Below, in pieces: positions 1 to 5,464 of a stretch of DNA of 9,110 nt. Both the position numbers and the translations under genes were made by a program. Source of the stretch: Clostridium sp. UBA1056 (lineage in GTDB: Bacteria; Bacillota; Clostridia; Clostridiales; Clostridiaceae); assembly GCA_002316385.1 (NCBI GenBank), contig DCDL01000002.1:9015-18124 (forward strand), in the 5' to 3' direction. Under the pieces are notes generated by a model, which saw nothing but the letters and a program-made list of their open reading frames with translations, searched no databases and was not told where the DNA came from. Within the stretch, counting starts at the first letter, position 1. Each line of letters starts with the position of its first letter.

Positions 1-80
1 CTTCAAAGTTGGAGTAAAGAGCATCTACGTCCCTGGACAACGACTTCTAAAGCTTCGTAGAAGCCAAGAACTCTGTTTAT
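1..80 (-). other. GC-richer, structured, probably transcribed stretch (leader or small RNA; identity unknown)
   Basis: Bases 1-60 are about 45% G+C (27 of 60), well above the AT-rich surroundings. The stretch lies just downstream of a strong minus-strand promoter (87-115), so it is probably the start of a transcript running out of the window. On the minus strand several short pairings are possible: GCTTC/GAAGC around a 3-nt loop, CTTCTA/TAGAAG, TCTACG with a distal CGTAGA, and GTCC/GGAC. No start codon with a ribosome binding site was seen. One minus-strand frame stays open for about 23 codons before a TGA near the left edge, which is too little to call a gene. It could be a 5' leader, a small RNA or part of an interspersed repeat. 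I do not recognise a named RNA family. Confidence 0.35.
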
Positions 81-111
81 ACTAATAGTATATCACTTTT
101 TTAAAAAAGTG
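78..111. promoter_or_regulatory. two adjacent perfect palindromes overlapping a promoter (candidate operators)
   Basis: TATACT-AAT-AGTATA (78-92) is a perfect dyad over the -10 and start region of the minus-strand promoter at 87-115. CACTTTTTTAAAAAAGTG (94-111) is a perfect 18-bp palindrome filling the spacer and touching the -35. Symmetry centred on promoter elements suggests binding of a dimeric regulator. The second palindrome is mostly an A/T run, so part of its symmetry may be compositional. The regulator is not identified. Confidence 0.4.
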
Positions 112-115
112 TCCA
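87..115 (-). promoter_or_regulatory. strong sigma-A-type promoter reading leftwards out of the window
   Basis: On the minus strand TGGACA (115-110) and TATACT (92-87) are separated by exactly 17 nt. Each hexamer matches the vegetative consensus at five of six positions. The -10 is preceded by TGA, an extended -10 (TGnTATACT). Transcription would start near base 80 and run through the GC-richer stretch towards base 1. The elaA gene lies upstream of it, so this promoter serves a different unit whose gene is outside the window. Confidence 0.6.
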
Positions 116-205
116 TATTTCCGCTACTGTAACTAAAGAATCCATGAAATATGTTTAATATGTTGCTTTTATTCATACTGTAAAGTCTGCTATACAATAT
201 ATTAG

Positions 206-230
206 GCATTTGAAAATAAATAATAAGTCA
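206..230 (+). repeat. interspersed 25-nt repeat, copy 1 (single arm)
   Basis: This copy shares the exact 20-nt core TGAAAATAAATAATAAGTCA (211-230) with copies at 2289 and 9086, preceded in each by a GGYATY-type sequence. The opposing arm present in copy 2 is absent: the core is followed directly by AAGATGGG. That might be a remnant of the GAAGATGC end of the second arm after an internal deletion, but this is inference. It lies about 30 bp past the stop of the minus-strand elaA gene. No intrinsic terminator with a T-run was seen after elaA. Confidence 0.75.
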
Positions 231-257
231 AAGATGGGAAGCCCTTTTATAAATAAT

Positions 258-701
258 CTACTTTTTATATAACATTTCTACATGAGGTATATCATCTTCT
301 AGATACTCTTCTGATACTTGTTTAAATCCAAGACTTTCGTAAAAGTCCTTTATATAAACCTGTCCAGATAATCTAATTTCGGTAGAATTAAGTTTTTCTT
401 CTACAAACTTAATTGCTGCTAGCATCATCCTTCTACTTAGTCCTTTATTTCTATGAGTATCCTTAACTACTACTCTTCCAATAGATATTTCATCATAGGA
501 AATTCCCTTATTGACTATTCTTAAATATCCAACCACTTCATTTCCTTCTTCTAAATATAAGTGATAGGAATTGTAGTCTTTGTCATCACAGTCTTGATAA
601 ATACAAGTCTGTTCTACTACGAAAACTTCATTTCTCACCTTTAAAATTTTATATAACTCTTCTGTAGTTAACTCATTAAACTTCTTTATTTTAAATTCCA
701 T
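258..701 (-). CDS. elaA: ElaA-family GNAT N-acetyltransferase
   Basis: A 147-aa protein of the ElaA branch (COG2153) of the GNAT fold, expected to move an acetyl group from acetyl-CoA to an unknown small-molecule or protein amine in the cytoplasm. Family marks seen: VFVVEQ at 26-31, a YQDCDDKDYNSYHLYL segment at 35-50, IGRVVV at 74-79 ending beta-4, the acetyl-CoA loop R84-N-K-G-L-S89 (usually R-G-x-G-L-G, so slightly divergent), the late FYESLGF turn, and EYLEDDIPHVEM near the C-terminus, typical of ElaA. The length is normal for the family. The ATG is preceded by AGGGGGG with a 6-nt spacer, an unusually G-rich Shine-Dalgarno. The gene starts 25 bp after the glpK stop with no terminator between, so it is probably cotranscribed with glpK. 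A functional link to glycerol is not evident. The substrate cannot be predicted. Confidence 0.88.
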   Translation of the reverse strand: MEFKIKKFNELTTEELYKILKVRNEVFVVEQTCIYQDCDDKDYNSYHLYLEEGNEVVGYLRIVNKGISYDEISIGRVVVKDTHRNKGLSRRMMLAAIKFVEEKLNSTEIRLSGQVYIKDFYESLGFKQVSEEYLEDDIPHVEMLYKK

Positions 702-726
702 AGTTTACCCCCCTAAATAAATTTAA

Positions 727-2223
727 TTAATCCTCTTCCCATTGTCTAGTTCGATCTACAGCCTTTTCCCACCCTGAATAAAGTCTATTTATAGTTTCTT
801 TATCGTAGGTAGGCATATAGGTCTTACTAGCAAACCACTTCTCTGCAATTTCTTCTTTGCTCTTCCAGAAACCCACTGCAAGACCAGCTAAGTATGCAGC
901 TCCTAATGCCGTAGTTTCTGATATTATTGGTCTAGTAACTTCTTGTCCTATAATATCTGCTTGGAATTGCATTAAGAATCCATTCCTACTTGCTCCTCCA
1001 TCTACCTTTAGTTTTTCAATTTTATATCCAGCATCTTCAGACATGGCATCAATAACTGCCTTCGATTGGTATGCTATAGATTCTAGTGCAGCTCTTATAA
1101 TATGATTTCTATTAGCTCCTCTAGTTAGTCCAAAGATAGCTCCCCTTGCATACATATCCCAATATGGTGCACCTAATCCTACAAAAGCAGGTACTACATA
1201 TACTCCTCCATTATCATCTACCTTATTAGCAAAATACTCTGTATCCACAGCATCATTTATCATTCTTAATTCATCACGAAGCCATTGAATAACCGCTCCT
1301 CCAACAAATACAGAACCTTCAAGGGCATATTGAACTTTTCCATCAATTCCTATAGCAATAGTAGTTATTAATCCATTTTTGCTTTGAATTATTTCATCAC
1401 CTGTATTCATTAGCATGAAACATCCTGTGCCATAAGTATTTTTAGCACTTCCCCTTTCAAAACAAGCTTGACCAAATAAAGCAGCCTGTTGATCCCCTGC
1501 TATTCCTGCTATAGGAACTCTGATTCCTCCATTTCCCCCTAAATTAGTGTGCCCATATATCTCTGAGGAATTTTTAACTTCCGGCAGCATTGATTTAGGA
1601 ATTTGTAATTTATCTAATATTTTTTCATCCCATTTTAATTCCTTAATGTTATAAAGCATAGTCCTTGATGCGTTAGTATAATCTGTTACATGAACCTTTC
1701 CATTAGTGAGCTTCCATACTAGCCAAGTATCTACTGTTCCAAATAAAAGCTCTCCTCTTTCAGCCTTCTCTCTAGCTCCATCCACTTTATCTAGAATCCA
1801 CTTTATCTTAGTTCCTGAAAAATATGCATCAATTAATAATCCTGTATTTTCTTTTATATAATCACTAAAACCTTCATTTACTAACTCATCACATATATGA
1901 GCTGTTCTTCTGCATTGCCATACGATTGCATTATATATAGGCATTCCTGTATTTTTATCCCACACAATAGTAGTCTCTCTTTGGTTAGTTATTCCAATAG
2001 CTGCTACATCCTTTTGTGATATGTTACACTTTGCCATAACCTCTTGAAGCATAGAATACTGACTACTCCATATCTCCATTGGATCATGCTCTACCCATCC
2101 TTCCTTGGGATATATTTGTGTAAATTCCTTTTGGCTCACTCCTAATATATTTTGTTCCTTATCAAAAATTATTGCTCTAGAACTTGTAGTCCCCTGGTCT
2201 AATGCAATTATATAATCTGCCAT
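727..2223 (-). CDS. glpK: glycerol kinase
   Basis: A 498-aa protein, full family length. It phosphorylates glycerol with ATP to sn-glycerol 3-phosphate in the cytoplasm (FGGY kinase family, actin-like ATPase fold). Seen: the N-terminal phosphate loop DQGTTSSR (9-16), glycerol-site residues R82-E83, W102, Y134 and D244 equivalent to E. coli R83-E84, W103, Y135 and D245, and the downstream YGTGCFML and GGASRN segments of the ATP side. The 225-235 loop reads HTNLGGNGGIR. It resembles the E. coli fructose-1,6-bisphosphate loop (GGxGGxR) and lacks the HFYG histidine that HPr phosphorylates in enterococcal and bacillar enzymes. The start is an ATG with TGGAGG 6-7 nt upstream. It lies downstream of glpP, separated by an intrinsic terminator and a repeat, and upstream of elaA. 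No glycerol facilitator gene (glpF) or glycerol-3-phosphate dehydrogenase gene is in the window. No convincing separate promoter was found. Confidence 0.98.
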   Translation of the reverse strand: MADYIIALDQGTTSSRAIIFDKEQNILGVSQKEFTQIYPKEGWVEHDPMEIWSSQYSMLQEVMAKCNISQKDVAAIGITNQRETTIVWDKNTGMPIYNAIVWQCRRTAHICDELVNEGFSDYIKENTGLLIDAYFSGTKIKWILDKVDGAREKAERGELLFGTVDTWLVWKLTNGKVHVTDYTNASRTMLYNIKELKWDEKILDKLQIPKSMLPEVKNSSEIYGHTNLGGNGGIRVPIAGIAGDQQAALFGQACFERGSAKNTYGTGCFMLMNTGDEIIQSKNGLITTIAIGIDGKVQYALEGSVFVGGAVIQWLRDELRMINDAVDTEYFANKVDDNGGVYVVPAFVGLGAPYWDMYARGAIFGLTRGANRNHIIRAALESIAYQSKAVIDAMSEDAGYKIEKLKVDGGASRNGFLMQFQADIIGQEVTRPIISETTALGAAYLAGLAVGFWKSKEEIAEKWFASKTYMPTYDKETINRLYSGWEKAVDRTRQWEED

Positions 2224-2288
2224 TTTAATCCTCCATCCATAAATTATTTAATATGTATATGTATAAAATTATTCTTATCTATATTAAG

Positions 2289-2353
2289 GCATCTGAAAAT
2301 AAATAATAAGTCAAATATACGAGCATTCTGACTTATTTATTTTTTGAAGATGC
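2289..2353. repeat. interspersed inverted repeat, copy 2 (complete two-arm form)
   Basis: The left arm (2289-2313) contains the same 20-nt core as copies 1 and 3. The right arm (2329-2353) is its inverted counterpart, matching at 20 of 25 positions, around a 15-nt loop. As RNA it would make a long AU-rich stem. It fills the space between the glpP terminator and the 65-nt glpK leader, so any glpP-glpK readthrough transcript carries it. No coding capacity or target-site duplication was recognised. It is a small palindromic repeat or MITE-like unit. Confidence 0.8.
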
Positions 2354-2355
2354 AT

Positions 2356-2400
2356 AAAATAAAAAGGCACATAAAACTAGCATTCTAGTCTTATGTAGCC
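2356..2400 (-). terminator. intrinsic terminator after glpP, possible glpK attenuator
   Basis: On the minus strand the 2400-2385 arm (GGCTACATAAGACTAG) pairs with 2380-2366 (CTAGTTTTATGTGCC), with one bulge and one mismatch, around a 4-nt loop. It is followed at once by TTTTTATTTTA. It starts 18 bp after the glpP stop. Because glpK follows with no clear promoter of its own, this terminator may be the point where readthrough into glpK is decided. Confidence 0.8.
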
Positions 2401-2417
2401 ATCTCATCTCTCTTCGC

Positions 2418-2975
2418 CTACATAGCCCAAATCTCTTCTTTTGTAGTAGATACACAGGTTGCTCCTGATTTTAAGGCTGTTATTATCTCTTCCTTACTTT
2501 CAATAAGTCCGCCAGCAATTATAGGTTTATTTGACTTTTCTGCAAGCTTCTCTATAACCTTAGGTATAACCCCTGGCAATACCTCTATAGCATCACACTC
2601 TTCACCAAGATGCTTTATGGCATTATTTAGTGAAAGAGTATCAAAGATAAACACCCTCTGTATAGCCAATAAGTTATAGGCCTTAGCATATTTAATTACC
2701 TGAGGTTTGGTACTTATTACACCCTTAAAGTAAGTTTCTTTTTTTAAGTATTTTATTCCAACTTCTCTATTGGTAATACCGTCTACTAAATCTATATGAA
2801 CTATACCTATCTTATTTTTAGAATTTATCTTTTCACTTATCACTTTAATGTTAAGTATATCACCAAATAGCACAAATATTACCTGAACATCTGAATCTAT
2901 TGCTATATCTAACTCTCGCTCATTTTTAACTGCTGCTATTATAGGATTTTCCTCTAATAATCTTCTTAAATCCAT
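2418..2975 (-). CDS. glpP: GlpP, glycerol-3-phosphate-responsive antiterminator
   Basis: A 185-aa cytoplasmic RNA-binding regulator of the GlpP family (Pfam G3P_antiterm, TIM-barrel-like). In Bacillus, GlpP bound to glycerol 3-phosphate acts on leaders of glp mRNAs to allow readthrough and to stabilise the transcript. Seen: ENPIIAAVK (9-17), VHIDLVDGI (59-67), the QRVFIFD segment (106-112), IEVLPGVIPK (130-139) and PIIAGGLI ending near 157. I chose the ATG at 2975 because it gives the family's usual N-terminus and length and has AAGAAGGAG 6 nt upstream. A TTG-initiated extension to 3044 would add 23 unlike residues, and that TTG is the first half of the TTGACA -35 box. Followed by a strong terminator and then glpK, its presumed target. 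Confidence 0.93.
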   Translation of the reverse strand: MDLRRLLEENPIIAAVKNERELDIAIDSDVQVIFVLFGDILNIKVISEKINSKNKIGIVHIDLVDGITNREVGIKYLKKETYFKGVISTKPQVIKYAKAYNLLAIQRVFIFDTLSLNNAIKHLGEECDAIEVLPGVIPKVIEKLAEKSNKPIIAGGLIESKEEIITALKSGATCVSTTKEEIWAM

Positions 2976-2989
2976 ATATAACTCCTTCT

Positions 2990-3003
2990 TGCAACTGTTT
3001 TCA
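2990..3003 (-). promoter_or_regulatory. possible cre (CcpA) site in the glpP leader
   Basis: TGAAAACAGTTGCA on the minus strand fits the catabolite-responsive-element pattern TGWAAnCGnTnnCA at all fixed positions except the central G, which is A. It lies just downstream of the predicted glpP start point and upstream of the ribosome binding site, where CcpA could act as a roadblock. Glucose repression of glycerol genes is common in Firmicutes. One mismatch at a central position keeps this tentative. Confidence 0.35.
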
Positions 3004-3015
3004 CATGTTTTTTTA

Positions 3016-3044
3016 ATTATTACATGTTTATTTTTTTTTGTCAA
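3016..3044 (-). promoter_or_regulatory. glpP promoter (sigma-A type)
   Basis: The minus strand has a perfect TTGACA (3044-3039), a 17-nt spacer and AATAAT (3021-3016), which matches TATAAT at five of six positions. Transcription would start near 3009, giving a leader of about 34 nt before the ATG at 2975. Two direct AAACATGT repeats (3029-3022 and 3010-3003), 19 bp or about two helical turns apart, flank the -10 and could be a regulator site. Confidence 0.75.
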
Positions 3045-3076
3045 TTCAGTTAAAATTTTAATAATAAATAACTCTC

Positions 3077-3104
3077 ACTAAAATATATTCATTCTCATAT
3101 TATA
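3077..3104 (+). promoter_or_regulatory. possible sporulation (sigma-K-like) promoter for the ferritin-like gene
   Basis: AC (3077-3078), a 17-nt spacer and CATATTATA (3096-3104) fit the Bacillus sigma-K pattern AC-N16/17-CATAnnnTA. No good TTGACA-type -35 was found upstream of this gene. The motif is short and the DNA AT-rich, so a chance match is possible. Confidence 0.35.
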
Positions 3105-3133
3105 TATGGTAAAAATTTTTAAGGAGATATGCT

Positions 3134-3652
3134 ATGGAAGCTAAGCATATATATAAATCAGATTTACCTTATCCTGAAATAAGTTGCCAAGATAAAAATA
3201 AATCTTACGCTAATTTAATACAAGTTAACTATGCTGGTGCTATTTCAGAACTTACTGCTATAAATCAATATATATACCACAGTCTAGCTATATCCGAAAA
3301 ATTTAAAGATGCAGCACACTGCTTAAAACATATAGCCATGGTAGAAATGGAACACTTAGAAATCTTGGGCAAGCTTATCATAGCTCTTGGTGGAAATCCT
3401 CGATTTGAAATCAATAAAGGAGGTAGAGAGCTTGAATGGTCACCTAAATTTATTGAATACGGTTCAAATCTAGCCTCAATGATTCGTGAAAATATAGATG
3501 GTGAGAAGGCAGCTATTAGGCAGTATAAAAGTACCATATCACTAATCAAAGATGATAATATTACTAAAATACTTGAAAGGATAATAGTGGACGAAGAAAT
3601 TCATATTCAAACTCTAACACTACTATATATTAAATTTTGCAAAAAAAAATAG
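3134..3652 (+). CDS. ferritin-like diiron protein (rubrerythrin/bacterioferritin-type four-helix bundle)
   Basis: A 172-aa, probably cytoplasmic or spore-associated protein. Four helical segments carry a full candidate diiron ligand set: E39 (helix A, AISELTAINQY), E71 and H74 (ExxH, helix B), E124 (helix C, DGEKAAIRQY) and E154 and H157 (ExxH, helix D). There is no CxxC rubredoxin domain, so it is not a classical rubrerythrin. No signal peptide or membrane segment is visible. About 30 extra residues precede helix A. Likely roles are iron handling, peroxide reduction or a structural spore protein; the sequence does not decide between them. The ATG follows AAGGAG with a 7-nt spacer. It is the only plus-strand gene, divergent from glpP and convergent with the AlbA_2 gene, ending in a shared terminator. 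A sigma-K-like promoter upstream hints at expression in the mother cell. Confidence 0.82.
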   Translation: MEAKHIYKSDLPYPEISCQDKNKSYANLIQVNYAGAISELTAINQYIYHSLAISEKFKDAAHCLKHIAMVEMEHLEILGKLIIALGGNPRFEINKGGRELEWSPKFIEYGSNLASMIRENIDGEKAAIRQYKSTISLIKDDNITKILERIIVDEEIHIQTLTLLYIKFCKKK

Positions 3653-3667
3653 TAAGTTTAAACTTTT

Positions 3668-3700
3668 AAAAAAGGGGTATAAAAATTATACTCCTTTTTT
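3668..3700. terminator. bidirectional intrinsic terminator between convergent genes
   Basis: AAAAAAGGGGTATA (3668-3681) and TATACTCCTTTTTT (3687-3700) pair with a single G-U position around a 5-nt loop. It has a T-run on either strand's 3' side, so it can end both the plus-strand ferritin-like gene and the minus-strand AlbA_2 gene. The right arm includes the last codons (Lys-Lys-Gly-Val) and stop of the AlbA_2 gene, so that coding end and the terminator are shared DNA. Confidence 0.88.
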
Positions 3701-4846
3701 ATCTTCATAAACCTTTGTTCCTGGTAATATAACCTTAAAACAATCCTCTGCCCTAGAATTGATGAAAGTTACATTTCTCTTAAAAGAACTTCTTATTCTA
3801 CCTAATCCACCTTCATTGTTTAAAAATCGTTTGTTATCATCTAGTGTTACTAGTTTTTCATAAAGCCACATGTTTCTTCTATTATAATTAATTCTTTTAC
3901 CTATAGAATTATTCTGTATCATTTGCCCTGGACTATTAATAATTATACTGTTTCGAGATATTACCACCTCTATAACTCTATTGATAGAAGAATATTCCCT
4001 ATACAGCACTGCATTATTTATTCCCTCAACTATAGCTCCTATGGGGTAATTCCTAGGTAATATTTTTTTCAATATACTTTCACTTCTATCTATCATTGAT
4101 AAAAGATTACCTTGTACAATATTTACCCTCTCCTCTCCCTTTCCTAGCTTATTAGTTATCCTAATCATGTTTTGAGGTATGCAGATACTATTATTATCTG
4201 AGAATACTAGAAGTCCTCCTAAGGTACATTTTTCTTCTCCTGTATCCTTATCTGTATACACTATACCAGCACTCTTCATTAGAAATTTTTCATTAGAGCT
4301 ATTTATAGCTATCCCTTTATTATTAAAATATTTTTTCACTATTTCCATGTTTATAAGATTAATATCACTTCTCACCACTTGGCAAGTCTCAATGTAAAAA
4401 TCTAAGTTTTCCTCAAAGGCTTCTACTAACTCCTGTTTTCTCATAGTATCAGTAGTAGAACCTCTTCTAATATAAAATGCTCCATTTTCTTTAAGTTGAT
4501 ACGGCTTTTGTTCTCCATCATATATAGTTATAATACAAATCCTTTTGTCCTTTATATTATACTCATCTACAGAAATCGGAATTGGTGGTTCACATCTAGA
4601 GGACACTACTTGTTGAACCTGTTCTTCTGTGAAAACTTCACTTTCATCTAATCCTACTATATCTTTTGTTTTATCCTCGATACCTACAACGATATATCCT
4701 CTTCCACCCTTTGAATTAGCAATAGCGCAAACATCTTTAGCTAGTTCTTTTTTACCACTTTCAATATCTAAAGATAGTTTCTGCTTAAAGTCTAACTTAA
4801 GTCCTTCTTGACGTTTTACTATAGACATTATCTTCTTAATATCCAC
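3686..4846 (-). CDS. AlbA_2 (Schlafen-type) domain protein with C-terminal HATPase_c_4-like region, putative regulator
   Basis: A 386-aa protein. Residues about 14-135 form an AlbA_2/Schlafen putative nucleic-acid-binding domain: E14...DFK at 19-21, KDVCAIANSKGGRGYIVVGIEDK at 37-59, and the closing FYIRRGSTT at 124-132. A middle segment contains TLGGLLVFSDN (207-217). The C-terminal part resembles the HATPase_c_4 module: E273-x3-N277-A-x3-R282-E-Y corresponds to the usual E-x3-NA-x3-HRDY, then NSPG at 303-306 and GGLGRIR towards the end. The histidine before R282 is Tyr and the nucleotide lid is degenerate, so ATP binding is uncertain. Such proteins are often annotated as ATP-binding transcriptional regulators, but targets are rarely known. 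The start is GTG with GAGGTGA just upstream; a later in-frame ATG (codon 7) has a weaker site. It lies 89 nt after aroK with no terminator between, so readthrough from the aro cluster is possible. Confidence 0.82.
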   Translation of the reverse strand: MDIKKIMSIVKRQEGLKLDFKQKLSLDIESGKKELAKDVCAIANSKGGRGYIVVGIEDKTKDIVGLDESEVFTEEQVQQVVSSRCEPPIPISVDEYNIKDKRICIITIYDGEQKPYQLKENGAFYIRRGSTTDTMRKQELVEAFEENLDFYIETCQVVRSDINLINMEIVKKYFNNKGIAINSSNEKFLMKSAGIVYTDKDTGEEKCTLGGLLVFSDNNSICIPQNMIRITNKLGKGEERVNIVQGNLLSMIDRSESILKKILPRNYPIGAIVEGINNAVLYREYSSINRVIEVVISRNSIIINSPGQMIQNNSIGKRINYNRRNMWLYEKLVTLDDNKRFLNNEGGLGRIRSSFKRNVTFINSRAEDCFKVILPGTKVYEDKKGV

Positions 4847-4894
4847 GCCCTCACCTCAATTCCTATATATTAATATAATATTTCAATGTATGAA

Positions 4895-4916
4895 TATATG
4901 ACTTTATAAGTATATA
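4895..4916. promoter_or_regulatory. near-perfect dyad upstream of the AlbA_2 gene (candidate operator)
   Basis: TATATGACTT (4895-4904) and AAGTATATA (4908-4916) are inverted copies apart from one extra G, centred on TAT. It lies in the 89-nt AT-rich gap between aroK and the AlbA_2 gene. No confident -35/-10 pair was found in this gap. It may be an autoregulatory site or chance symmetry in AT-rich DNA. Confidence 0.25.
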
Positions 4917-4935
4917 AGATTTAATAATTAGGTAC

Positions 4936-5451
4936 TTAATGATACTCCTCCTTATGGATTCTAGTATTAATTATATTCTTTAAAGCATCAATAGTCTTTT
5001 CTTTATTTTCATTGTTATCTATAATGATATGAGCATATTTTTTATATAGTTCATATCTTTCTTTATGTAAGTCATATAACTTTTCTTTACCGTCTTTTAA
5101 AAGAGGTCTATTTGAAGTATCTAGAGTGCTTATTATGTTCTCTGGTGCTCTATCTATAAATATTATGCATCCACTTTTATACAATATATCCATATTATAT
5201 TTTCTCTTTATAACTCCTCCACCAGTAGAAATAATAGTATTTTTCAATTTTGAAGCCTCTTCCACCGCTTCAGATTCCTTATCTCTGAAGAATTTTTCAC
5301 TAATATCAAACATTTCCTTTATGGTCATATTATTTTTTTCTTCTACATATTCATCTAGGTCAATAAAATTTAGTCCTTCTTCTTTGCTGACTATATTACC
5401 TAAGCAGGTTTTTCCACAGCCTGATAATCCTATCAATATAATATTATTCAA
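4936..5451 (-). CDS. aroK: shikimate kinase
   Basis: A 171-aa cytoplasmic enzyme that phosphorylates shikimate with ATP to shikimate 3-phosphate, the substrate of AroA. From the TTG start the order is MNNIILIG, Walker A GLSGCGKT (8-15), DLD at 31-33 (Mg and shikimate aspartates), FFRDKE (54-59, the conserved R and E), STGGGV (75-80), the lid RPLL (115-118) and R-x3-Y-x3-A (132-140). The usual GE before FR is SE here, a minor change. I chose TTG 5451 because a perfect AAGGAGG lies 6 nt upstream and it gives the family's usual N-terminus. An upstream ATG at 5490 would add 13 residues, has no good ribosome binding site, and its extension would encode the Shine-Dalgarno itself as Arg-Arg. It follows aroC after a 169-nt non-coding gap, so it may be cotranscribed or have its own expression. 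Confidence 0.93.
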   Translation of the reverse strand: MNNIILIGLSGCGKTCLGNIVSKEEGLNFIDLDEYVEEKNNMTIKEMFDISEKFFRDKESEAVEEASKLKNTIISTGGGVIKRKYNMDILYKSGCIIFIDRAPENIISTLDTSNRPLLKDGKEKLYDLHKERYELYKKYAHIIIDNNENKEKTIDALKNIINTRIHKEEYH

Positions 5452-5464
5452 AACTTTCCTCCTT
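5449..5464 (-). promoter_or_regulatory. ribosome binding site and TTG start that define aroK
   Basis: Minus strand AAGGAGG (5464-5458), the spacer AAAGTT, then TTG (5451-5449). This is the best Shine-Dalgarno at this gene and sits at ideal spacing. It decides the start against the longer ATG-initiated frame beginning at 5490. Confidence 0.8.

Noticed and set aside
1..85. Short plus- and minus-strand open stretches at the left edge
   Set aside because: No start with a ribosome binding site and stops within 20-30 codons; better explained as structured or repeated DNA.
117..161. A 14-codon minus-strand frame ending before the palindrome
   Set aside because: No Shine-Dalgarno and no recognisable product.
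857..1105. Plus-strand open frame of 82 codons opposite glpK
   Set aside because: It lies wholly antisense to a clear glycerol kinase gene, has no family resemblance, and similar antisense frames occur opposite most genes here.
2224..2330. Separate glpK promoter using TTGACT inside the repeat
   Set aside because: The nearest -10-like TAATAT is 22 nt away, too far for a normal sigma-A promoter; no better pair was found.
206..2353. CRISPR array from the repeated 25-nt unit
   Set aside because: Copies are 2 to 7 kb apart with genes between, not regularly spaced.
4847..4935. Sigma-E-like promoter (CATACATT) upstream of the AlbA_2 gene
   Set aside because: The -10-like motif is good but no matching -35 lies at the right distance.
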